The position numbers were made by a program, and so were the translations under genes. Shown in pieces: positions 58,229 through 64,000 of a DNA stretch of 64,000 nt. The notes beneath the pieces were generated by a model, which was not told the origin of the DNA, did not search any database, and was given only the letters and a program-made list of their open reading frames with translations. Source of the DNA: Microbacterium luteolum. Its GTDB lineage: Bacteria > Actinomycetota > Actinomycetes > Actinomycetales > Microbacteriaceae. The stretch covers positions 2,330,950 to 2,394,949 of the forward strand of contig NZ_BAAAUN010000001.1 of the NCBI RefSeq assembly GCF_039533965.1, read 5' to 3'. Within the stretch, counting starts at the first letter, position 1, and each line of letters starts with the position of its first letter.

Positions 58229-58810
58229 TCAACGACTGGGAGCCGCGATCCCCCGCAGCAGCACCGCCACAGTCGCCTCGACCCGCGCCTCGTCCAACGG
58301 ACGACCCAGCAGCGCGGCGTAGCTCGCCATCGCGACGAACTGGTCCGCGATCGCGGCGGCATCGGCATCCGCCCGCACATCGCCGGCGTCGACAGCCAGC
58401 GCCATCCGCCCCGACACCCACTCGCGGATCGGCGCGGCGAGCTTCTCGTTCAGTGCGAGCCCGAGCTCGGGATCGGATGCCGTGATCACGATCAGCGCTC
58501 GCGCGATCGCGACGCCGTCGGCATCCGCCAGCGACGCGCTCATCTCGGAGAACCAGGCGCGCAGATCGGCGGCGAGGTCCGCGGTGAACGGCACGGCGAC
58601 ATCCGCGCCGGGCAACCCGCCTTCGAGCAGTGCTTCACCGAGGATCGCGGCCTTCGACGGCCACCACCGGTAGATGGTCTGCTTCGAGACGCCCGCGGCA
58701 TCCGCCAGCCCCTCGATCGTCACCGCCTCGTACGCGTGGCTCGACAGCGCAGCGCGCATCGCGTCGAGCACCGACTGGCGGGCTTTCTCACTGCGGGGAC
58801 GAGGCACCAT
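58229..58810 (-). CDS. TetR/AcrR family regulator
   Basis: A 193-residue regulator starting MVPRPRSEKARQSVLDAMRA, helix-turn-helix AVTIEGLADAAGVSKQTIYRW followed by WPSKAAILGEAL, and a TetR_C-type helical domain. The ATG at 58810 lies 15 bases from the inverted repeat at 58825. It is divergent from the SDR gene, its likely target. Confidence 0.9.
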   Translation of the reverse strand: MVPRPRSEKARQSVLDAMRAALSSHAYEAVTIEGLADAAGVSKQTIYRWWPSKAAILGEALLEGGLPGADVAVPFTADLAADLRAWFSEMSASLADADGVAIARALIVITASDPELGLALNEKLAAPIREWVSGRMALAVDAGDVRADADAAAIADQFVAMASYAALLGRPLDEARVEATVAVLLRGIAAPSR

Positions 58811-58824
58811 CCGAGCGTACTCAG

Positions 58825-58850
58825 GCGTACACTGAAATATAAGTAGACGC
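58825..58850. promoter_or_regulatory. TetR operator between TetR and SDR genes
   Basis: GCGTACACT (58825-58833) and AGTAGACGC (58842-58850) are inverted copies with two mismatches, spaced 8 bp, in an AT-rich centre (GAAATATA) that may also be a -10 box. The SDR start codon is 33 bases further on. Confidence 0.55.
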
Positions 58851-58882
58851 ACCGTTGCGAAACTCGAGCAAGGAGAACGAGC

Positions 58883-59884
58883 ATGGCCCTCACCGCACAC
58901 TCCACCATCGGCGACTGGATGAACGACCCGACCGGCGGACCGCTCATCCGCGAACTGTTCGAGAAGACGGGCGCCGACCCCTCCCTGCTGACTCCCGTGC
59001 TCGGCCTGCCGCTGCAGCAGCTCGTCGCGATGAGCCAGGGCGCCATGCCGCAGTCGATCGTCGACGACCTCGTGCGCGCGGTCAACGGCGGCGAGATCCC
59101 CGCGGACGACGAGTCCACGGGCTGGACCGAGAAGCCCACCTCCGGACGCTTCGCCGGCAAGACCGTGATCGTCACCGGCGCCGCTTCCGGCATCGGCAGG
59201 GCCACGGCCTCGCGCATCGCGCGCGAAGGCGGACGCGTGATCGCCAGCGACATCGCCGCCGACAAGCTCGACGCCCTCAAGGCTGAGCTCGCGGATGCCG
59301 ACATCGTCACGGTTCCCGGCGACCTCACGAAGCAGGACGCGATCGACGCCGTCCTCGCCGCGGCGGGCGACCGCATCGACGGCCTCGCCAACGTCGCCGG
59401 CATCAACGACGACTTCTCCCCCGCGGGCGAGACGACGGATGCCGTGTGGGACCGCGTCATCGCGATCAACCTCACCGCGCCGTTCAAGCTCATGCGTGCG
59501 GTGCTCCCGGTCATGGAGGCGGCGGGTCGCGGCGCGATCCTGAATGTCTCGAGCGAGGCCGGCCTGCGCGGCAACTCCTCCGGCAACGCCTACACCGCCA
59601 GCAAGCACGGCATCATCGGCGTCACGAAGTCCGCCGCGTTCATGTATGGGCCGAAGGGCATCCGCGTGAACTCGGTCGCTCCGGGCGGCGTCGCCACCGG
59701 CATCCCGATGCCCCCGAACATGTCGGAGTACGGCTCCGGCCGCCTGGGTCCGTTCCAGCAGGCGATCCCGACCGTCGCGACGGCCGAGCACCTCGCGGCG
59801 TCGATCACGTTCCTGCTGTCGGACGACGCGGTCAACATCAACGGCGCGATCCTCGCCAGCGACGGGGGATGGTCGGTGCAGTAA
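58883..59884 (+). CDS. SDR family oxidoreductase with N-terminal extension
   Basis: A 333-residue short-chain dehydrogenase. About 85 helical residues (SLLTPVLGLPLQQLVAMSQG) precede the normal SDR core: TVIVTGAASGIGRATASRIA (NAD-binding), NVAGINDDFSP, the catalytic Ser in LNVSSEAG and YTASKHG. The extension is not part of a classical SDR and may mediate oligomerisation. It is probably controlled by the divergent TetR regulator. Substrate unknown. Confidence 0.9.
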   Translation: MALTAHSTIGDWMNDPTGGPLIRELFEKTGADPSLLTPVLGLPLQQLVAMSQGAMPQSIVDDLVRAVNGGEIPADDESTGWTEKPTSGRFAGKTVIVTGAASGIGRATASRIAREGGRVIASDIAADKLDALKAELADADIVTVPGDLTKQDAIDAVLAAAGDRIDGLANVAGINDDFSPAGETTDAVWDRVIAINLTAPFKLMRAVLPVMEAAGRGAILNVSSEAGLRGNSSGNAYTASKHGIIGVTKSAAFMYGPKGIRVNSVAPGGVATGIPMPPNMSEYGSGRLGPFQQAIPTVATAEHLAASITFLLSDDAVNINGAILASDGGWSVQ

Positions 59885-59933
59885 GCGGCGTGCGCTAACG
59901 CGTCCGTTCCAAAACCTCGACCCGAAATCGAAT

Positions 59934-59987
59934 ATTTTCCTCGACTAAGGATTATGCTCGGAGGATAAATCGGTGTTGAGGATAATT
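59934..59987. promoter_or_regulatory. Candidate AbiEi operator repeats
   Basis: ATTTTCCTCGA (59934-59944) and TCGGAGGATAAAT (59958-59970) are inverted near-copies, and GAGGATAATT (59978-59987) directly repeats GAGGATAAAT. They lie just upstream of the AbiEi start. AbiEi antitoxins are known to bind inverted repeats and repress their operon, so these are likely its sites. Confidence 0.6.
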
Positions 59988-59996
59988 GGAGGGGCG

Positions 59997-61016
59997 ATGG
60001 AGGGCGACCTGATCGACGCGCTGCGCACGCACGCAGACCGATACGGCATCGGGCTCTCCGGACTCGAGCCCCTTGCGCGAGGCGAGGACATGACGGTCGC
60101 AGAGGTTCGTCGGGGTCGCCAGGCCCGCGACTACCTCGCGGTGATGAGCCCGCACATGAGCATGCCCACCAACTACCCGAGCGAAAGGTGGACCGGACAC
60201 CCGCTGCTCCTCCTCGGGGCGAAGATCACGCCGCGCAATGCTGATCGCCTACGCCAGCTCGGCGTCAACTTCCTGGACGCGAACGGGAACGCATATCTCG
60301 CGTTCGACGACGTGCTCATCGACGTCCGCGGCCGAAGTGGAGACCCCATCGCAGCGCTGCATCGAGAGAAGCCGGCCGCGTCGAATCTCTTCAGTCCGAA
60401 ACGAGCCCAGGTGATCTTCGCCCTGCTCAGCTGGCCTGACATCGTCAACGCCAAGCTTCGCGAGATCGCGGACACCGCAAAGGTGTCTGTCGGCTTCGCT
60501 CAGAAGACGCTCGTCGACCTGGAAGCGGCGAACTACCTCCAAGCGTTCGGGGGCGGGCGGCACGGCCGACGCTTGAACAACGTCGATGCCCTCGTGGACG
60601 GCTGGGTCGCTTCGTTCCCTGCAGGACTGGGTTCACCGGAGAACACGCGCGCCTTTCAAGGGAGTTTCGATCCGGACGGGCTTTCGGAGGACGGCCCGGA
60701 GATCTACCTGAGTGGCGAAGCAGCTGCCGAGTGGATACCGCGCCACACCACCTGGAGCCTCTACTGCGACGACATCCCCCGTCAGGCAGCAGCTGCCGGG
60801 AGGTGGACGGCACGCGCGAGCAACCCCAACATCTTCGTGCGTCCACTGTTCTGGAACGCGCCGCAGGACGATGTGATGAGGCGCGTTCGGATCGCTCCTC
60901 CCCTGCTGGTCTATGCCGACCTCATCGCCTCGGGGGAATCCCGCCAACGCGAGGCCGCGGAGCGCTATCGTTCGGAGCATGTTGGACTTCACGCGCGTAA
61001 GCCCCCGACTGTTTGA
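59997..61016 (+). CDS. AbiEi-like type IV antitoxin
   Basis: A 339-residue protein of the AbiEi group. The central region has LLLLGAKITPRNADRLRQLG and FLDANGNAYLAFDDVLIDVR, then a winged-helix segment (KRAQVIFALLSWPD, LREIADTAKVSVGFAQKTLV). The ATG at 59997 follows GGAGGGG. Its end overlaps the nucleotidyltransferase gene by 38 bases. AbiEi represses the operon and counters the toxin without direct contact. Identity rests on motif recognition and pairing. Confidence 0.82.
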   Translation: MEGDLIDALRTHADRYGIGLSGLEPLARGEDMTVAEVRRGRQARDYLAVMSPHMSMPTNYPSERWTGHPLLLLGAKITPRNADRLRQLGVNFLDANGNAYLAFDDVLIDVRGRSGDPIAALHREKPAASNLFSPKRAQVIFALLSWPDIVNAKLREIADTAKVSVGFAQKTLVDLEAANYLQAFGGGRHGRRLNNVDALVDGWVASFPAGLGSPENTRAFQGSFDPDGLSEDGPEIYLSGEAAAEWIPRHTTWSLYCDDIPRQAAAAGRWTARASNPNIFVRPLFWNAPQDDVMRRVRIAPPLLVYADLIASGESRQREAAERYRSEHVGLHARKPPTV

Positions 61017-61812
61017 CGACGTAGAGCTCGTCGTGGATGAACTCACCGCGGCGGCACTCGTCGAACCGGAATGCATCATGCTCGTCGGGGCTCAGTGTCG
61101 AGACATCCTGCATCGGGCGCTCGGGCACACGAGCGTCACCCGCACCACAGGGGACCTCGATTTCGGGATCGCTCTCGCGGATTGGGATGCCTTCGAGCGG
61201 ATCGACCGCGCTTTCACCCGCGACGGCAGCAGCGGCATCCGCTACCGGATCGCGGGTGTCCTGGTCGACGTGATGCCCTTCGGCGCGGCGATCGAAGACC
61301 CGATCGGCATCTCGAATCCGGGCGCGCGCGAAGAGGACCTCGTGGTCTTCGGCTTCGAGGACGTGTTCGAACATGCGCTCCCCATCGATCTTCCCGGCAC
61401 AGGCCGCAAGATCCTGATCGCGTCCCCGGCTGGATACGCGGCGCTGAAGCTCCGCGCATGGGTCGACCGTTCCGAATACGGAGAGTACAAGGATGCCGAA
61501 GACATCGCCACAGTCCTGAGCTGGTACTCGGTGGCGGACGCTGTGCAGGATCGAATCTACGGAGACGAGATCGACGTCACCGAACAGTACGGGTTCGATG
61601 TCGATCTGGCTTCGGCGCATCTCCTCGGACGCGATGTTCGAGGTCAGCTGTCGACGAGCAACGCGGAGGACTTGGCCCGACGGTTGGCCGAATCGGAAAC
61701 CCGGGAGTTCACCTCAGCCCTGAGCACCGAGTCGTGGGATGCGTCACGAGGAGTCGAGGTGTCGCGTGCCCTTCAGGCCGGCCTCGCCGAAAGGGCACTC
61801 GAACGCGGTTGA
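60979..61812 (+). CDS. AbiEii-like nucleotidyltransferase toxin
   Basis: A 277-residue protein. The nucleotidyltransferase motif appears as IMLVGAQCRDILHRALGH (in place of hG[GS]) and TGDLDFGIALADWDAFERI, which provides the two metal-binding aspartates; the third is VLVDVMPFG. KILIASPAGYAALKLRAWVD follows, as in AbiEii/AbiGii proteins. It would modify tRNA or another acceptor with nucleotides and cause growth arrest, for instance on phage infection. Confidence 0.85.
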   Translation: MLDFTRVSPRLFDDVELVVDELTAAALVEPECIMLVGAQCRDILHRALGHTSVTRTTGDLDFGIALADWDAFERIDRAFTRDGSSGIRYRIAGVLVDVMPFGAAIEDPIGISNPGAREEDLVVFGFEDVFEHALPIDLPGTGRKILIASPAGYAALKLRAWVDRSEYGEYKDAEDIATVLSWYSVADAVQDRIYGDEIDVTEQYGFDVDLASAHLLGRDVRGQLSTSNAEDLARRLAESETREFTSALSTESWDASRGVEVSRALQAGLAERALERG

Positions 61813-61878
61813 GCGACCGCGGAGGGCTGGCCGTGCAAGGGGCTGGTCACCTCATCGGCGATTGCCTACGCTCGCCCT

Positions 61879-62265
61879 ATGCTCGCCATCGTCTCGATCG
61901 TCATCCGCGTGAATGACCTGCCTTCTCAGCTCGAGTTCTGGAAGGCCGCTCTCGACTACATCGAGCGCGATGCGCCTGAGGACGATTGGGCCGTGCTCAA
62001 GCCGCGCTACGCGGATGCTCCGTGCATCGCGCTCGACGCTCATCACTCCGTACGCGTGCTGCCCCCGCGCATCCATCTCGACGTCTACGCCGAGGATCAG
62101 GACGCTGAGGTACGGCGACTCGTCGAGCTCGGCGCGCGCGAGGTGCCCTGGGACGGACGACCGGACGACGCCGACTACATCATCCTGGAAGACCCCGAAG
62201 GCAACCGCTTCTGCATCGTCGACCGCCCGCACTGGCCGGGCTGGCAGCGCATCCCCGCGCGCTGA
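61879..62265 (+). CDS. VOC family protein (glyoxalase/dioxygenase fold)
   Basis: A 128-residue vicinal-oxygen-chelate protein with two beta-alpha-beta-beta-beta units: IVSIVIRVNDLPSQLEFWKA at the start and RIHLDVYAEDQDAEVRRLVE, then DYIILEDPEGNRFCIVD. Metal ligands seem incomplete in the first unit (no His in the first strand), so it may bind rather than convert a ligand. Confidence 0.88.
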   Translation: MLAIVSIVIRVNDLPSQLEFWKAALDYIERDAPEDDWAVLKPRYADAPCIALDAHHSVRVLPPRIHLDVYAEDQDAEVRRLVELGAREVPWDGRPDDADYIILEDPEGNRFCIVDRPHWPGWQRIPAR

Positions 62266-62268
62266 GCA

Positions 62269-62742
62269 TCACAGCGGCCCGAGCACCCTCCCCGGATCAG
62301 CATCCAGCTCCAGCGTCTCGAGCACCGACAGCAGCTGCCGCTCCTCGAAACGGAAGTGACTCTCCATGATCGCCGCGATGCCCTCGAGATGCCTCGACAG
62401 CTCGTCGGGTGATGCGGCCGAGTCCACCGCGGCCTGCAGTCCGCCGATCAGGTGCCCGATCATCGAGTGATCCTGCTCGAGCTTGCGCAGCGTGTCGCGC
62501 AGTTCCGGGTGCGCCGCGGCGATCGCCGGGAAGAGCTCCCGATCCTCACCCTCGTGATGCCCCGTCAACGCCGCGCAGAAGCCATGGCAGAACAGCAGCA
62601 GATCGCGAGTTGCCGATCCGCCAGGTGGTTCGCCGGAAGCGAGAGCCTCCTGCGTGACCGACAGTGCTTTGCGCAACCGCTCGTGGACGCTGCGCAGTTC
62701 CATACTCCAGGCCACGAGCCTGGTCTTCTCGCCCTCAGTCAC
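62269..62742 (-). CDS. Hemerythrin domain protein
   Basis: A 157-residue four-helix protein. Di-iron ligand candidates are His19 (ELRSVHERLR), HHEGEDRELFP (His and Glu), DHSMIGHLIGG and SHFRFEERQLL, giving the H...HxxxE...H...HxxxE order. It starts with GTG at 62742. Roles in the family include oxygen, NO or redox sensing. It converges on the VOC gene with only three bases between stops. Confidence 0.87.
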   Translation of the reverse strand: MTEGEKTRLVAWSMELRSVHERLRKALSVTQEALASGEPPGGSATRDLLLFCHGFCAALTGHHEGEDRELFPAIAAAHPELRDTLRKLEQDHSMIGHLIGGLQAAVDSAASPDELSRHLEGIAAIMESHFRFEERQLLSVLETLELDADPGRVLGPL

Positions 62743-62886
62743 GTGAGGGCGAAGGGGTCGACGTGTTCATCGTCGTGCTCCTTCGGATCCCACGCCTCCA
62801 TGTCTGACACAGCCTGCCACCGACACGCGACGCTCCCGAAAAACTAGCACGACCCCTCTTACCGATGAGGAACCCGGCGGGGCTCA

Positions 62887-62918
62887 TTTCGTCTCGCTGG
62901 CGCTCGCTCAACGACCGG
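62887..62918. repeat. REP-like intergenic repeat, copy 5
   Basis: TTTCGTCTCGCTGGCGCTCG then CTCAACGACCGG, the reverse orientation of the copy at 27878. It lies in the 62743-63103 gap, which has no gene. Confidence 0.7.
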
Positions 62919-62972
62919 GGAGGGAGAGGACCGCGCCGGTGGGCGACGGGCCCGACGATTCGCGGAGAAAGA

Positions 62973-63016
62973 GACGAATCACGGAGGAAAGTCCGGAGAA
63001 GTCTCCGAGATTCGTC
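62973..63016. terminator. 14-bp hairpin downstream of the SRPBCC gene
   Basis: GACGAATCACGGAG (62973-62986) and CTCCGAGATTCGTC (63003-63016) pair at 13 of 14 positions around a 16-base loop. Further GATTCG copies flank it at 62957 and 63028. It may end transcription of the minus-strand ArsR/SRPBCC operon, whose stop is 88 bases away, or be a repeat element. Confidence 0.45.
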
Positions 63017-63103
63017 ATTCCATCCGCGATTCGTCCGCGCCGACTCCCCCGCCAGACTCCCGAACGAGTCAGACCAACGCAGGACCGCCGGGGACGCTGA
63101 GCT

Positions 63104-63595
63104 TCATGCCGAAGCCTCCTTCTCGACCAGTTCCGCGAGCGCCGCGGTGACCGAACCCCAGCCATCGAAGAAGCCCAGCTCCTGGTGGTGCGCGCGCGCC
63201 GCGGGGGTTCCGTGGCGCACGACCACGCGGTAGTCCGTGCCCTCGGGGTGGTCGCCGAGGATGATCTCCGCGGTCATCGCCACCGGCTCCGGATCGGCCG
63301 GACGCCACGCGCTCGTCACCGCATTGGTGAACACGAGCCGCCGCCCGTCCTCCACGACCAGGAACACCGAATCGGTGTGCGGCACGAACTCGCCCCCGTT
63401 CTCGCTCATGCGCGTGACGAAGCCGCCGCCCGGAGTGACGTCGAGTCGGTCGACCCGGGTGACCATGGGGGCCGGGATCCACCACTTCTCGAGCCGCGCG
63501 GGCTCCGTCCATGCGCGCCAGACGTCTGACGGCGATGCGCGGATCACACGCTGCAGGCTGAGGTCGTGGTCGGGGTCGATGGTCATGTCGGTCAT
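63104..63595 (-). CDS. SRPBCC (AHSA1-type) protein
   Basis: A 163-residue START-fold protein: SLQRVIRASPSDVWRAWTEP, EKWWIPAPMVTRVDRLDVTP and PGGGFVTRM, then FDGWGSVTAALAELVEKE. Such proteins are often paired with an ArsR regulator, as here. It overlaps that regulator's stop by four bases. A hydrophobic ligand or a stress role is possible; nothing specific is visible. Confidence 0.9.
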   Translation of the reverse strand: MTDMTIDPDHDLSLQRVIRASPSDVWRAWTEPARLEKWWIPAPMVTRVDRLDVTPGGGFVTRMSENGGEFVPHTDSVFLVVEDGRRLVFTNAVTSAWRPADPEPVAMTAEIILGDHPEGTDYRVVVRHGTPAARAHHQELGFFDGWGSVTAALAELVEKEASA

Positions 63596-63927
63596 GATGT
63601 CTCCTGAGGATTGGCGAGGAAGTTCTCGAGGCGGTCGGTGCGCCCCTCCCAGAGGCTCCGCTGCTCGGCCAGCCAGTCATCGACGACCGCCAGCCGCTCG
63701 CGGTTGAGCGTGCAGGTGCGCACCCTGCCCGACTTCGCCGTGCGGATGAGCCCGCTCGCCTCGAGCGCCCGCACGTGCTTCATGAAGGACGGGAGGGTGA
63801 TCGGGAACGGACGCGCCAGGTCGCCGACGCTCACGGGGCCGCGCCCGAGACGGCGGACGACTTCGCGTCGGGTCGGATCCGCGAGGGCGAGGAAGACCTC
63901 GTCCAGCGGCTGCGAATGGTTAGCCAT
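63592..63927 (-). CDS. ArsR family transcriptional regulator
   Basis: A 111-residue winged-helix regulator: LALADPTRREVVRRLGRGPV, VGDLARPFPITLPSFMKHVR, EASGLIRTAKSGRVRTCTLN. No metal-binding CxC is present, so it is of the SRPBCC-linked, non-metal group. ATG at 63927 (MANHSQPLDEV) is chosen over the longer frame to 63963. Two copies of AAACTAT (63947 and 63962 region) just upstream could be its operator. Confidence 0.9.
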   Translation of the reverse strand: MANHSQPLDEVFLALADPTRREVVRRLGRGPVSVGDLARPFPITLPSFMKHVRALEASGLIRTAKSGRVRTCTLNRERLAVVDDWLAEQRSLWEGRTDRLENFLANPQETS

Positions 63928-64000
63928 GCGGAACAGTATTGCGGAAACTATGCCACAAGGCAAACTATTCGGTCGGACGCACCGGCATCCGTCCGACCGC

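Overview
The window reads as chromosomal DNA of a high-GC actinobacterium, most likely Microbacterium or a close Microbacteriaceae relative. The support is dense 4-bp overlapping operons, GC-rich third codon positions, actinobacterial families (DUF2510/DUF4190, YozG-like regulator with DUF2975, DUF2520 with panCDB) and an intergenic REP-like repeat seen six times. No rRNA, tRNA or CRISPR array was recognised. Genus assignment is inference.

Layout. (1) 1-5.8 kb holds a TetR regulator, a DUF2975/XRE pair, the pantothenate operon DUF2520-panC-panD-panB, and a PIN-like/DUF433 toxin-antitoxin-like pair. (2) 5.8-27.1 kb is the centrepiece, a coherent locus that appears built to consume plant hydroxyproline-rich glycopeptides. 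A Dpp-type peptide importer, a prolyl aminopeptidase-like hydrolase, an M24 Xaa-Pro peptidase, two cytoplasmic GH127-like beta-L-arabinofuranosidases and a full 4-hydroxyproline pathway lie together. The pathway comprises an epimerase, a three-part D-hydroxyproline dehydrogenase, a DapA-family deaminase, ketoglutarate-semialdehyde dehydrogenase and a pyrroline-2-carboxylate reductase-like protein. A GntR/FCD regulator sits inside, and the three transcription units share a candidate operator, AGTACAATTGCA. (3) 27.3-36.9 kb is mixed housekeeping and accessory DNA: a broken and an intact copy of the same RibD-C/DHFR-like gene, a MarR-controlled oxidoreductase with two perfect 18-bp palindromes, small membrane proteins, a HAD hydrolase, a 54-bp tandem repeat and a SulP transporter.

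(4) 37.0-48.6 kb is a defence island with codon use unlike its neighbours. It carries a Septu-like ATPase/HNH pair, then a minus-strand operon with a C5 cytosine methyltransferase, Z1-domain ATPase, PD-(D/E)XK (DUF4420) protein, GHKL (paraMORC-type) ATPase, two uncharacterised proteins and a Vsr nuclease. This looks like an elaborate methylation-linked restriction system. (5) 48.8-64.0 kb holds a MerR-controlled DUF4188 gene with a textbook MerR promoter, a TPP riboswitch driving an MHS-type MFS carrier, and a compact ubiquitin-like protein/E1/MFS/methyltransferase cassette that may make or export a small molecule. It continues with a Cmx-type chloramphenicol efflux gene behind a structured leader, a TetR/SDR pair, an AbiE-type type IV toxin-antitoxin pair, and VOC, hemerythrin, SRPBCC and ArsR genes.

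Motif positions were read by eye from the sequence; family names come from recognition, not from searches. Start codons were chosen from ribosome-binding sites and overlaps and are noted where uncertain.
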